From DASSJM01 sp036280655 (GTDB lineage Bacteria > Actinomycetota > UBA4738 > HRBIN12): DNA of 12,441 nt. The stretch spans positions 1 to 12,441 of the forward strand of contig DASUQI010000057.1 in the NCBI GenBank assembly GCA_036280655.1, written 5' to 3'. The notes below the pieces were generated by a model that did no database searches, had not been told where the DNA came from, and was given only the letters and a program-made list of their open reading frames with translations. Below are positions 1-8,084 of this stretch, in pieces. Within the stretch, counting starts at the first letter, position 1. Each line of letters starts with the position of its first letter. A program made the translations under genes and the position numbers.

Positions 1-327
1 CCGCCTCTTCCCCACAATCGGACGCTCTCCCACTCGATCGATCCGCCGTCTGCTCCGCGCGGAAGACACACAAACCATCGGGCCTGTTCCCTCGACCACG
101 ACACGCGGTCCCCCACGCCCGTGTGTCGTCTGCGTGAAGCAACCAACGGCCCCTTACGCTTCGTCTGCGTACCACGCGAGCGATAGGGGACCAAATGGCC
201 TTCCCTCGCCGGGCGCATGACAACTCATGGCGCCAAGGCCGACGCTTCACGCTCGAGCATCGGATTCGTCACGAAACGACTGCCGCGCGGCCCAGCACCA
301 GGAACGAGCTAGACGCTTTCAAGGCCC
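1..327. other. Intergenic stretch without a recognisable gene
   Basis: This stretch lies downstream of the stop codon of the cyclase/ATPase gene. I see no frame with the strong G/C third-position bias of the neighbouring genes, no tRNA-like fold and no T-tracted hairpin. A ten-base direct repeat, TCGTCTGCGT, occurs at 126-135 and 161-170. A short plus-strand frame (ATG at 195, stop at 351-353) has no family resemblance and mixed third positions, so it is not called as a gene. Confidence 0.6.
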
Positions 328-3306
328 CTACGGTTTCGCCTCCAGCAGCATGAGGCGGGAGCGCGTCCGGGCAGCCATGACGACGGTACCTTTCTGTTCG
401 TAGCGCGCGAGCGCCTGTTCGAGCGCCTCGGCCGCTTCCTCCATCCGGCCGCCGAGCAGAAGGACCTCTGCGAGGTCGGCGTACACATCTCCCTGCACGT
501 TGAGCATGTCGGTCGCCTCGCAGATCGCTACGGCCTCGAGGGCGAGCCGCTCCGCGTCGGAGTGCTCGCCGCGGCGCGCGAACACCTTGGCCCTTACCTG
601 CCGCCAGAGCATCTCCTTCCAAGCGTCCTCGCTCGCGCCGAGCCCGGCCGCACGGCTGGCCCAGTCGTCGGCCTCGTCGAGCCTGTCGAGCTCGTAGAAC
701 GCCTGCGCCAGGTTTGCAGCGGCGGACGACAGGAAGCTCTGCTCCCCGTGTTCCTCGTGCAGCCTGAACCCGTCTGCTCCGAACTCGGCTGCCGCGGCCG
801 GATCGCCGGCCCAGCGCTCGACCCAGACGGACTCGAAGGCGGTGATGTTCGCGAGCAGGACCCCGCCGCCGCGCTCCGCCAGCTCCGCGCGCGCCTGGGT
901 GAGGATCGCGCGCGCCTCATCGAAGCGACCGAGCATCGCAAGCGCGCTGGCCCGGTAGGCACGGAAGAAGTAATCCCGCCCTTCTTGACCCTCGTTCTGG
1001 TCGAGCCACGCGAGCAGTTCCAGAACCGGTGTCGTGCCGGCGAAGCGACAGTAGGCCCGCTGCCCGAAGGAGTTCGGCGGTAGGTGGCCCGCCCGCCGAG
1101 CGTGGGTGAGAGCCTGCTCGTAGGCCTCCAGCGCTGCGTCTATCCGTCCGCGCGTTACCTCCACCTCTGAGAGCGCGGCGTAGCCGACGTACAGAGCGGC
1201 TTCGTCACCCCCTGCCTGGAACACCGGCAGAGCTTGCTCGACCAGTGAGGACAGCTTCTCCGTCGCACCCTCCGGCTCGAAGTAGAGACCGACCATGCTC
1301 GCCCAGATCCTCCCGCAGAGCTCGCCGACACGATCGCCCTCCGAAGAAGAACGCTGGGTGAGCGCGTCTGCGCGTTGCTGCGCCTCGTTCGCTCTACCTG
1401 TCCAGACCAAGGCATCGCTGAGTTCCGCTTCGAGGGCGAGGTCCCGGACCTCGGCCGGCGGCAAGAGCGCGGCGGCGCGCTCGAGGAGGCTCACGGCGGC
1501 GCCGTAGTCCTGGCGGCGGTGCGCGCGGAAGCCGGCCGCGGTCAGATGCCGGTGCGCCGCTCCTTCCATCTCTTCGTCGTCGGGCATCCCGAGCTCGGCC
1601 CGGTATCCGCACGCCTGCTCGAGGTGGTACCCCAAGATCTCGTCCGGCTCGACGAGCTCGCTCCCATTCTGCTCAAGCCACGATGCGAAGCGCACGTGGA
1701 GGTCAGCGCGCGTCGCTTTCGACAGCGCATCGTAGGCCGCGTCACGGATCAGCAAGTGGCGGAAGCGGAAGCCGTCCTCGCCTGCGAGCTGCGGCGTGTC
1801 CGTCCTGATCAGCTCCTTGCGCACGAGCGCGGCCAGGTGTGGGGTCACATGGATCTCGTTGGGTGCGAGCGCCTGGACGGCACCCCGATGGAAGACTTCC
1901 CCCTCGATCGCGCCCAGCTCAAGCACGGTTCGCTCGGCCGTCTCGAGCTGATCCAGGCGCGCCCCGAGCAGGGCGTGCAACGTAGGCGGAACGACCACCT
2001 CGCCGTCAGCATCACCGGTCATCGCCAGCATCTCCTCAATGAAGAGCGGGTTGCCGCCGGCAGCGCGAGCGATCTTCGTTCCCAGCTCGTCGGCGACACG
2101 CCCGGCGATGAGTCTTTCAACGTCGTCGTCGCCAAGCGGCTCGAGCCGGAGCGTCACCGGCCAAGTGGGGCGGCGTTTACTGAGCTCGGGCCGCGCCAGG
2201 CAGAGCAAGAGGATCGACGCGTCCGAGGAAAGGAGCGCGACGTGCTCGACCAGGTCGAGGAACGTCTGCTCCCCCCACTGGATGTCGTCGAATACGACCA
2301 CCAACGGCCGCTCCGCCGAGGCATGCTCCAGAGTCTTGCGGAAGGCCCACGCGATCTCGTCCGGCGAGGTCGTCGCTTCGCTCTGGCGGAGAAGCGTGCG
2401 GATCGCCTCCGCGGCAGTCTCGTCAGGGGGCAGCGCGTTGAGCTTCCTCACCACCTCGACGACCGGCCAGTAGGTGATGCCCTCGCCATAGGGCGGACAG
2501 CGGCCGCGCGCGACCGTTGCCTCGATCGATGCGAGGAACTCCGCGGCCAGCCGCGACTTGCCTACCCCGGCTTCGCCGATCAGTGTCGTCAGTCCGCAGC
2601 GCCGTTCGGCCTGGATACGGACCCATTCTTGCCCGATGATCTCGAGCTCGCGATCACGCCCAACGAACGGCGCCCCGTACCGCTGCTCCGGGGCATCGAG
2701 CACGCGCAAGAGTCGGTATGCGGGGACTGGCTCGGCCTTACCCTTCAGCATGAGTGTTTCCAGCTCCTCGAACTCTGCCACGTCGCGAACGAGCGCGAGC
2801 GTCGGCTTGCCGATCAGCACCTCGCCTGGTGGCGCCGCCTGCTCCAGCCGGGCCGCGACGTTGACCGCGTCTCCGGTCGCCAGCCGCTCCCCGGTCCCCG
2901 TCACCACCTCGCCGGTCATGATTCCGATCCGCCCCTGCAGCCCGAGTTCAGGCAGCGCGTCGCGCATCTCGAGCGCTGACCGCACCGCGCGCCGGGCGTC
3001 ATCCTCATGCACGACCGGCACGCCGAAGACAGCCATCACGGCATCGCCGATGAACTTCTCCACGCTGCCGCCGTGCCGCTCGACGATCACCTTCATCCGC
3101 TCGAAGTAACGCGCGAGCATCGCTCGAAGCCGTTCGGGGTCAAGCGTTTCGCCGAGCGAGGTCGAACCCGTCAGGTCGCAGAACAGAACCGTGACCGTCT
3201 TGCGTTGCTCGCGGAAAGGCGCCGCGGCGGCCTGCTCCGTGCCGCACTCGGGGCAGAACGTGAAGGCGCCGTCCGACTCATAGCCGCAGTTCCTGCAGGC
3301 TGGCAC
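328..3306 (-). CDS. Zinc-ribbon / class III nucleotide cyclase / AAA ATPase / TPR regulator
   Basis: A 992-residue cytoplasmic signalling protein; I see no signal peptide or membrane segment. A short zinc ribbon (C4, C7, C18, C21) is followed by a class III adenylate/guanylate cyclase domain (about 35-200). This keeps the metal Asp residues D44 and D88, K84 and D146 at the purine-recognition positions, and N149/R153 for the transition state, so catalysis is expected, probably ATP to cAMP. An AAA_16-type ATPase follows, with Walker A GEAGVGKS at 244-251 and a Walker B-like VVVFDD ending at 341. A long alpha-helical C-terminus from about residue 600 reads like TPR repeats. The GTG start at 3306 places the zinc ribbon at the very N-terminus, as in relatives; no clear ribosome binding site is visible. 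This architecture is common in high-GC Gram-positive and Chloroflexi-type genomes. Its input signal and target are unknown, and nothing ties it directly to the sugar locus beyond adjacency. Confidence 0.93.
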   Translation of the reverse strand: MPACRNCGYESDGAFTFCPECGTEQAAAAPFREQRKTVTVLFCDLTGSTSLGETLDPERLRAMLARYFERMKVIVERHGGSVEKFIGDAVMAVFGVPVVHEDDARRAVRSALEMRDALPELGLQGRIGIMTGEVVTGTGERLATGDAVNVAARLEQAAPPGEVLIGKPTLALVRDVAEFEELETLMLKGKAEPVPAYRLLRVLDAPEQRYGAPFVGRDRELEIIGQEWVRIQAERRCGLTTLIGEAGVGKSRLAAEFLASIEATVARGRCPPYGEGITYWPVVEVVRKLNALPPDETAAEAIRTLLRQSEATTSPDEIAWAFRKTLEHASAERPLVVVFDDIQWGEQTFLDLVEHVALLSSDASILLLCLARPELSKRRPTWPVTLRLEPLGDDDVERLIAGRVADELGTKIARAAGGNPLFIEEMLAMTGDADGEVVVPPTLHALLGARLDQLETAERTVLELGAIEGEVFHRGAVQALAPNEIHVTPHLAALVRKELIRTDTPQLAGEDGFRFRHLLIRDAAYDALSKATRADLHVRFASWLEQNGSELVEPDEILGYHLEQACGYRAELGMPDDEEMEGAAHRHLTAAGFRAHRRQDYGAAVSLLERAAALLPPAEVRDLALEAELSDALVWTGRANEAQQRADALTQRSSSEGDRVGELCGRIWASMVGLYFEPEGATEKLSSLVEQALPVFQAGGDEAALYVGYAALSEVEVTRGRIDAALEAYEQALTHARRAGHLPPNSFGQRAYCRFAGTTPVLELLAWLDQNEGQEGRDYFFRAYRASALAMLGRFDEARAILTQARAELAERGGGVLLANITAFESVWVERWAGDPAAAAEFGADGFRLHEEHGEQSFLSSAAANLAQAFYELDRLDEADDWASRAAGLGASEDAWKEMLWRQVRAKVFARRGEHSDAERLALEAVAICEATDMLNVQGDVYADLAEVLLLGGRMEEAAEALEQALARYEQKGTVVMAARTRSRLMLLEAKP

Positions 3307-3319
3307 ACGATCAGTCTAG

Positions 3320-3524
3320 GTGGCACTCACTGCAGAGAGTCCGACGAGCGGACATCCTCATTGGTGGGACTTCGACCGGGTCGGCGCGATCAAGACCTAC
3401 TGGTCGGACCCGAGGACACGCACCTTCGGCGAGCTGCTGAGCGACTGCAGGAGGACCGGGCCCCGGGCGGTGCTCGTCGGGATGCTGTGGGAGGCCGAAC
3501 GGCCAGCCTGCGATCGTCACGTGA
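3320..3524 (+). pseudogene. Unidentified decayed gene fragment
   Basis: A plus-strand frame opens with GTG at 3320, directly after an in-frame TAG. Its first 14 codons have mixed third positions. The next 45 codons (3362-3496) end in G or C in 44 cases and encode a plausible protein containing WWDFDRVGAIKTYW and FGELLSDC. This matches real genes in this window and is hard to get by chance. Beyond 3496 the open frame runs on as antisense to the PfkB kinase gene. Skipping one base (G3497) instead gives NGQPAIVT and a TGA at 3522-3524. I read this as a gene fragment that has lost its proper 5' end and gained a frameshift. I do not recognise the family. An alternative is a short functional protein, or a 5' region that also carries the cyclase gene promoter on the other strand. 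Confidence 0.45.
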
Positions 3525-3558
3525 GCGCGGCGACGAGTCCGCAGTCGATGCCGCCGGG

Positions 3559-4497
3559 TCAGGCCTCCCGAACCTCGGCACGTGCCGCCAGGGCTTCGGC
3601 CCTCCCGGCGTCGAGCGCCCCCGCGCCCGGTCGCTCGGCATTCGCTGCCGCTGCGCCGAGCGCGAGGTGGAGCGCGGCGCGCCACCCGTCCTTCCGCTCG
3701 AGCCCGACGACCAGGCCCGCCAGGAACGCGTCGCCGCTACCGACCGGGTATCGGCCCCGCTCGTAAAGCGCGCCCTCGTATCGGCTGCCGTCCGGTGCAC
3801 TCACCGTCACGCCGTCCACTCCCCGAGTCACGATGCCGGCGTGGCCATCGCCGCCGGAGAGTTCCCGGAGCCTGGCGCAGGCGGCCAGCGCTTGGTCCCG
3901 GGACTCAGCCGGCTCCCCGAGCACCCCAGCCGCCTCGGATGCGTTCACCTTCACGATCTCCGGCCCCGCTTCCAACGCGAAGCGGAGCGGTTTGCCCTCG
4001 GCGTCGAGCGCGACGCGCATGCCTGCCCCTCGGGCCTCCGCTACCAGGTCGCGGTAGCCGAAGTCGCTCACGCCTCGGGGCATCGAACCCGAGATCGTGA
4101 GCCACCCTCCCGGCTGGAACGATGCGCTCACCGCATCCATGAGCTCGACCCAGACGGCCTGGGGCGCGACCGGACCGTTCTCGTAGAACTCGGTGAGGGT
4201 GCCATCGCTGTGATCGGCAACGGACAGGGCGGATCGGTTCTCGCCGTGCGTCCATACGAACGCTCCCTCGATGCCCTCTGCCCGCAGGGTCTCCTCGAGC
4301 CACTTCCCGGCGTGGCCTCGAAGGATCGCCGCGACCCGCACTTGGACGCCGAGGCTGTAGGCCGCGCGAGCCGCGTTCAGGCCCTTGCCGCCGGCGACCT
4401 GCTCGAAACCGATGGGGCGGTGGATCGCGCCGGGGCTCAACCGCTCGATCTCGAAGAGCTTGTCGATCGACGGGTTCGCCGCCACGCAGACGATCAT
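3559..4497 (-). CDS. PfkB-family sugar kinase, 1-phosphofructokinase/LacC-like
   Basis: A 312-residue cytoplasmic kinase of the ribokinase/PfkB family. The N-terminus has ANPSIDKLFEI, typical of the branch holding 1-phosphofructokinase (FruK) and tagatose-6-phosphate kinase (LacC). The substrate-side glycine motif GGKGLNAARA lies at 37-46. The ATP-site signature GSGDAFLAGL starts at 253, with D256 the expected catalytic base. Length is normal for the family. ATG at 4497 is chosen because the conserved beta strand IVCVAANP begins right after it; the open frame continues 58 codons upstream, but that part is antisense to the glycosidase gene. No Shine-Dalgarno sequence precedes the start. It diverges from the glycosidase at 4556 across 58 bases, so the two probably share a control region. 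A tagatose- or fructose-phosphate kinase would suit galactoside breakdown, but the substrate is inferred, not shown. Confidence 0.9.
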   Translation of the reverse strand: MIVCVAANPSIDKLFEIERLSPGAIHRPIGFEQVAGGKGLNAARAAYSLGVQVRVAAILRGHAGKWLEETLRAEGIEGAFVWTHGENRSALSVADHSDGTLTEFYENGPVAPQAVWVELMDAVSASFQPGGWLTISGSMPRGVSDFGYRDLVAEARGAGMRVALDAEGKPLRFALEAGPEIVKVNASEAAGVLGEPAESRDQALAACARLRELSGGDGHAGIVTRGVDGVTVSAPDGSRYEGALYERGRYPVGSGDAFLAGLVVGLERKDGWRAALHLALGAAAANAERPGAGALDAGRAEALAARAEVREA

Positions 4498-4555
4498 GCG
4501 GGCAACGGTACCGTCGCGGTGGACGGTGCGCTCGGTGGCTGCCAGACTCGCGGCC
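4498..4555. promoter_or_regulatory. Divergent control region with possible palindromic operator
   Basis: These 58 bases separate the divergent kinase and glycosidase starts. They contain ACGGTACCGT (4505-4514), a perfect ten-base palindrome. It extends to GCAACGGTACCGTCGC (4502-4517) with one mismatched pair. The element begins five bases before the kinase start codon, where a bound repressor could block either gene. I see no convincing -35/-10 pair, and neither gene has a Shine-Dalgarno sequence, so leaderless transcripts are possible. Ten-base palindromes are expected several times by chance in a window this long, so the operator reading is weak. Confidence 0.25.
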
Positions 4556-5869
4556 GTGGCCAAGGTCACCATCATCGGCGCGGGCAGCGTCGAGTTCACC
4601 AGGAGCATCCTCGCGGACCTCTGTGCGTACGAGGAGCTGCACGGGTCCCTACAGATCGCCCTCCACGACATCGACGCCGAGCGTCTGGCCTATGCGCTGC
4701 GCGCGGCCGATCAGCTCGTCGAGCGAGCGCACGCTGGGTACGAGGTGTCGGCCCATGAGCGACGGGCGTCCGCGTTCGACGGCGCCGATTACTTGATCAA
4801 CGAGATCCAGGTGGGCGGCTACCAGGCCACGCGCACCGACTTCGACGTGCCGAGGAAGTACGGGCTGCGCCAGACGATCGGCGACACGATCGGCATCGGG
4901 GGCATCATGCGAGGGGTCCGGACGATCCCAGTGATGATCGAGATGGCCAACGAGATGGTCGAACGGTGCCCCGACGGCCTCTTGCTGAACTACACGAACC
5001 CGATGGCGATGGTGCCCTGGGGCATCTGGAGCGGCTCGCGCCTTCCCGCATCAAACGTCGTCGGCGTGTGTCACAGCGTTCGCGACACCCACGAGTTCCT
5101 CGCACGAACGGTCGGCGTGCCACAGGAACGGATCGAGTTCCGGACGGCGGGCCTGAACCACCAGTGCTTCGTCTACGTGTTCCGCGACCGCGAGAGCGGC
5201 GAGGACCTGTACCCGCGACTTCGGCAGATCGTCCGGGCCGACCCCGAGGGCATCGGCCGGCGCGTTCGGGTCGAGCTCTTCACACGGTTCGGCTACTTCC
5301 CGACGGAGTCCTCCGAGCACAGCGCCGAATACGTGCCGTGGTTCCTGCCCCACGACGACCAGGTCGCGCGCTACCGGATCGAGGTCGACGAGTACCTGCG
5401 CCGGTCCGAGGACAACCTGGCCGAGTGGGAGCGCGTCAAGCGCGCGCTCGACACGGGCGAGGACCTCGAGGTCGAGCGCAACGATGAGCTCGCGAGTCAG
5501 TTCATCAGGGCGCTCGAGACCGGCGCCCAGGCCGACGTATACGGGAACGTCTACAACGACGGCCTGATTGACGAGCTCCCCGAGGGGGCGTGCGTCGAGG
5601 TTCCGGTGCGGGTGGGTCGCGACGGCGTCCAGCCGGAACGATTCGGGACGATCCCGCCGCAGTGCCTGGCGCTCAACAAGACGTTCCTGAACGTCGTGGA
5701 GCTCACGGTGCGCGCGGTGCTCGAGGGCTCGCGCGAGCTCGTGATCCAGGCCGCGTTGATGGACCCGAACACGGCCGCCACCCTCACGGTCGATGAGACC
5801 GTCGACATGGTGGACGACCTGATCGATGCCCACGGGGAGCTGATCCCCGAACCGATCCGCAGCCGGTAA
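4556..5869 (+). CDS. Family 4 glycoside hydrolase, alpha-galactosidase-like (first copy)
   Basis: A 437-residue intracellular glycosidase of family GH4, which cleaves glycosides by an NAD- and Mn-dependent oxidation/elimination mechanism. The Rossmann motif IGAGSVEFT spans 7-15, with acidic residues D38/D40 after the second strand. LNYTNPM (144-150), CHSV (172-175) and NH (201-202) supply the sugar- and metal-binding positions; C172 and H202 are the expected metal ligands. The late motif YGNVYNDG is also typical. CHSV is the form associated with MelA-type alpha-galactosidases rather than 6-phospho-glycosidases. GTG at 4556 is chosen because VAKVTIIGAG matches the family N-terminus; an in-frame GTG at 4535 and an ATG at 4496 are alternatives, the latter overlapping the kinase start. 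No ribosome binding site is evident. It converges with the dehydrogenase gene 52 bases downstream. Confidence 0.92.
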   Translation: MAKVTIIGAGSVEFTRSILADLCAYEELHGSLQIALHDIDAERLAYALRAADQLVERAHAGYEVSAHERRASAFDGADYLINEIQVGGYQATRTDFDVPRKYGLRQTIGDTIGIGGIMRGVRTIPVMIEMANEMVERCPDGLLLNYTNPMAMVPWGIWSGSRLPASNVVGVCHSVRDTHEFLARTVGVPQERIEFRTAGLNHQCFVYVFRDRESGEDLYPRLRQIVRADPEGIGRRVRVELFTRFGYFPTESSEHSAEYVPWFLPHDDQVARYRIEVDEYLRRSEDNLAEWERVKRALDTGEDLEVERNDELASQFIRALETGAQADVYGNVYNDGLIDELPEGACVEVPVRVGRDGVQPERFGTIPPQCLALNKTFLNVVELTVRAVLEGSRELVIQAALMDPNTAATLTVDETVDMVDDLIDAHGELIPEPIRSR

Positions 5870-5921
5870 CGCTCCGATACCTTCGCGACCTTGGAGCTGT
5901 CGGCCTCCACGGCGGAGTGAC

Positions 5922-6923
5922 TCATGGCGAGAGGACCACCTTGAATCGCTCGGCCGTGTCGACGAGCTCCTCGAACGCACGCTGGCCCTCCGCGAACGTC
6001 GCGCGGGAGAACCAGCCGGCCGTGTCAAGGGCTCCGCCCTGGACGAAGTCGAGGGCGCGCGCGAAGTCCCCGGCGGTCCACGCGAACGACCCCGTGATCG
6101 TCGCCTCCTTGCCGATCACATCGACGTAGTCGAGGGTCCCGGCGGCGGCGCCGAGGCCGACCGCGTCGATCCGACCCGCCGGACGGACGGCGCGAATCGC
6201 GAGTGCCCACGTAGGCTCGACGCCCACCGCGTCGATCGCGACGTCCACGCCGCGGCCGTGCGTGGCGTCCGCGACCGACGCCTCCGCGTCCTCGAACGGG
6301 ACCGGCGTCCCGCCCTGTCGCCGGGCGAGCTCGAGCCTGCTCGCGATCCGGTCGATGACGAAGACGGTGCGAGCGCCCCGCTCGACGGACATCCTCGTCA
6401 TCAGTGTTCCGATCGGTCCGGCCCCGATCACCATCACGTCGTCGCCCTCGCGCACGGCACGGGACGTCACGTGGACGGCGTTCGCGAGCGGCTCGACGAG
6501 CGTCCCGATATCGTCGGAGACGTCAGTCGCGAGCTCGACCGCGGACGACACCGGCACGACGAACCGCTCGGCGAATCCGCCCGGGAGGTCCCGCCCGATG
6601 AGCCGACCGTCCGTGCAGATGTTCGTCCGCCCGGCGAGGCACGCCTCGCAGCGCGTGCACGACAGGATCGGGCTGAGCACCACGCGCCGACCGACCATAC
6701 CGGGGTCGACTCCATCGCCCACGTCGGAGACCTCGCCGACGGTCTCGTGGCCCATGATGAGCGGCGGGATCCGCCTCGGGCTCGCCTCCCGGAACCCGTG
6801 GAGGTCCGAGCCGCACACGGACGACGCGACCGTCCGAATCACCACCTCGCCCGGTCCCGCCTGTGGATCGGGAACCTCCTGCAGCTCCATTCGACGTGGA
6901 CCGAGGTAGACGAGCGCCTTCAT
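5922..6923 (-). CDS. Zinc-dependent medium-chain dehydrogenase (sorbitol/threonine dehydrogenase-like)
   Basis: A 333-residue NAD(P)-dependent alcohol/polyol dehydrogenase of the zinc MDR family. The catalytic zinc ligands are visible as C37 in SSVCGSDLHG and H59-E60 in GHETVGEV, with E144 in LVEPLANAVH. The structural zinc site is complete: C89, C92, C95 and C103. The nucleotide fold carries GAGPIG at 167-172. Length is typical. ATG at 6923 is preferred over an in-frame ATG at 6944 because GAGG lies five bases before it and MKALVYLGP fits the family start. It lies 60 bases downstream of the PLP enzyme gene on the same strand, so the two are probably one transcript. In this locus it could oxidise a sugar, polyol or hydroxy-amino acid released by the other enzymes; substrate and cofactor are not determined by the sequence. 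Confidence 0.92.
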   Translation of the reverse strand: MKALVYLGPRRMELQEVPDPQAGPGEVVIRTVASSVCGSDLHGFREASPRRIPPLIMGHETVGEVSDVGDGVDPGMVGRRVVLSPILSCTRCEACLAGRTNICTDGRLIGRDLPGGFAERFVVPVSSAVELATDVSDDIGTLVEPLANAVHVTSRAVREGDDVMVIGAGPIGTLMTRMSVERGARTVFVIDRIASRLELARRQGGTPVPFEDAEASVADATHGRGVDVAIDAVGVEPTWALAIRAVRPAGRIDAVGLGAAAGTLDYVDVIGKEATITGSFAWTAGDFARALDFVQGGALDTAGWFSRATFAEGQRAFEELVDTAERFKVVLSP

Positions 6924-6983
6924 CGCAGCCTCATCGATGTCCACACGAAGGGCATGTCGCGGTGTGTCCGCCGAGGCCGCGCA

Positions 6984-8084
6984 TCACCGGCTCCTGCCTC
7001 GCCCGGCGATCGGGATCTCCTCCTCGACGCGTCCTCCCCGGACGCCGTACGCGACGTCGAACAGGTTGATCGCCGAGCAGACGTGGAGCGGGATCACCTC
7101 GAGCCGGTCTCCGATCCGCAGGTCGTGGTGGCCCTCGACGTGTCCGACAACGTGCTCCTCGCTCATGAAGTCCAGTCGGAGCTCCCGCCGTCCTGCGACG
7201 ACCCCGCGGCCGGGGAACGGCGGGCCGTCACCGCCATCCGAGCTGAACGCCTTGGTGCCGGCGTCCAACACGAACCGTTCCCCCACGCGCGATACGACCG
7301 TCGCGAGGACCCGTGCCGCGCAATCAACCTCGGCGGCGACGCCGAGGCGCATCTGTTGCACGTCGTTGAAGACGTAGGTCCCGGGGCGGATCTCGGTCAC
7401 ACCGGGGATCTGGGCGACGTGGCGAGCGGTCGGGGTCGATCCAACGCTGATCTCGCGCAACTCGATGCCGTCGTCGGCACATCGCTCGGCCGTCTCGACG
7501 AGGTCACGCCCTTCCCGCTCGGCAGTGGCGCGTAGGTCGTCGGGGTCCGTACACCGGTACGCGTGACCTGCGTGCGTGAGCAACCCGGCGACGCGCACGC
7601 CTCGGACGCCGGCCACCTCCCGAACGAGCGCCGCCGTCGGCTCGCCCGGTGGCCGGCCCATCCGGTGCAGGCCGGTGTCGACCTCGATCAGCAACTCGAG
7701 GTCGCGTCCCATCTCACGTCCGAGCCGCCCGAGCCCCTGCGCGACCTCGAGAGAGTCGAGCGTCGTTCGAACCCGGACACGCTCGAGGAGCGCCCGCAGC
7801 CGGAAGAGCTTGTGTTCACCGACGATCGGATACGCGATCAGGATGTCGTCGACGCCCGCGTCGGCCATGACCTCGGCCTCGCCGAGCTTCGCGACCGTCA
7901 CGCCTGCGGCGCCCGCATCCAGCTGCATCCGCGCGATGCGAGGCGACTTGTGCGTCTTCGTGTGCGGTCGGAGGCGAACGCCGGCGGCGCGAGAGATCTC
8001 GGCCATCTCCGCGAGGTTGCGTCCGAGGATGTCGAGCTCGATCAGCAGCGACGGGGTGTCGAGATCCCCTCCGGACTCGATCAC
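6984..8084 (-). CDS. Fold-type III PLP enzyme, D-threonine aldolase / D-serine dehydratase family
   Basis: A 366-residue enzyme with an alanine-racemase-like PLP barrel and the C-terminal metal domain of the D-threonine aldolase/DSD1 family. RPHTKTHKS at 39-47 holds the PLP lysine, most likely K43. GSTPTA at 215-220 fits the phosphate loop. H334 and C336 in LHVCSAINL match the His-x-Cys zinc pair of eukaryotic-type D-serine dehydratases, rather than the His-x-Asp pair I recall for D-threonine aldolases. Such enzymes cleave or dehydrate D-beta-hydroxy amino acids, giving aldehyde plus glycine, or pyruvate plus ammonia. GTG at 8084 is chosen because DTPSLLIE follows at the family's usual place and because it overlaps the stop of the upstream RidA-like remnant in a GTGA, suggesting past translational coupling. 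No ribosome binding site is visible, so the broken upstream gene may now limit its translation. The open frame continues upstream but is not coding there. Confidence 0.88.
   Translation of the reverse strand: MIESGGDLDTPSLLIELDILGRNLAEMAEISRAAGVRLRPHTKTHKSPRIARMQLDAGAAGVTVAKLGEAEVMADAGVDDILIAYPIVGEHKLFRLRALLERVRVRTTLDSLEVAQGLGRLGREMGRDLELLIEVDTGLHRMGRPPGEPTAALVREVAGVRGVRVAGLLTHAGHAYRCTDPDDLRATAEREGRDLVETAERCADDGIELREISVGSTPTARHVAQIPGVTEIRPGTYVFNDVQQMRLGVAAEVDCAARVLATVVSRVGERFVLDAGTKAFSSDGGDGPPFPGRGVVAGRRELRLDFMSEEHVVGHVEGHHDLRIGDRLEVIPLHVCSAINLFDVAYGVRGGRVEEEIPIAGRGRSR

Noticed and set aside
195..353. A 52-residue plus-strand frame starting ATG with an AGGGGA-like sequence upstream
   Set aside because: Third positions are mixed, the protein resembles nothing I know, and it runs into the 3' end of the cyclase gene on the other strand.
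1375..2979. A 534-codon plus-strand open frame antisense to the cyclase/ATPase gene
   Set aside because: It is a GC-rich shadow: the opposite strand carries the full cyclase, Walker and TPR motifs, while this frame shows no domain and an arginine- and glutamate-heavy composition.
3007..4758. A 583-codon plus-strand open frame across the cyclase N-terminus, gap and kinase gene
   Set aside because: It crosses three unrelated regions and has no recognisable motif. The kinase and cyclase motifs on the minus strand explain the sequence.
5892..5909. A TGGAG/CTCCA hairpin between the convergent glycosidase and dehydrogenase genes
   Set aside because: The stem is only five pairs with an eight-base loop and no T-tract, too weak to call a terminator.
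6258..7535. A 425-codon plus-strand open frame opposite the dehydrogenase and PLP enzyme genes
   Set aside because: It spans the end of one minus-strand gene, the intergenic gap and another gene, with low-complexity Asp/Arg-rich sequence typical of a shadow frame.
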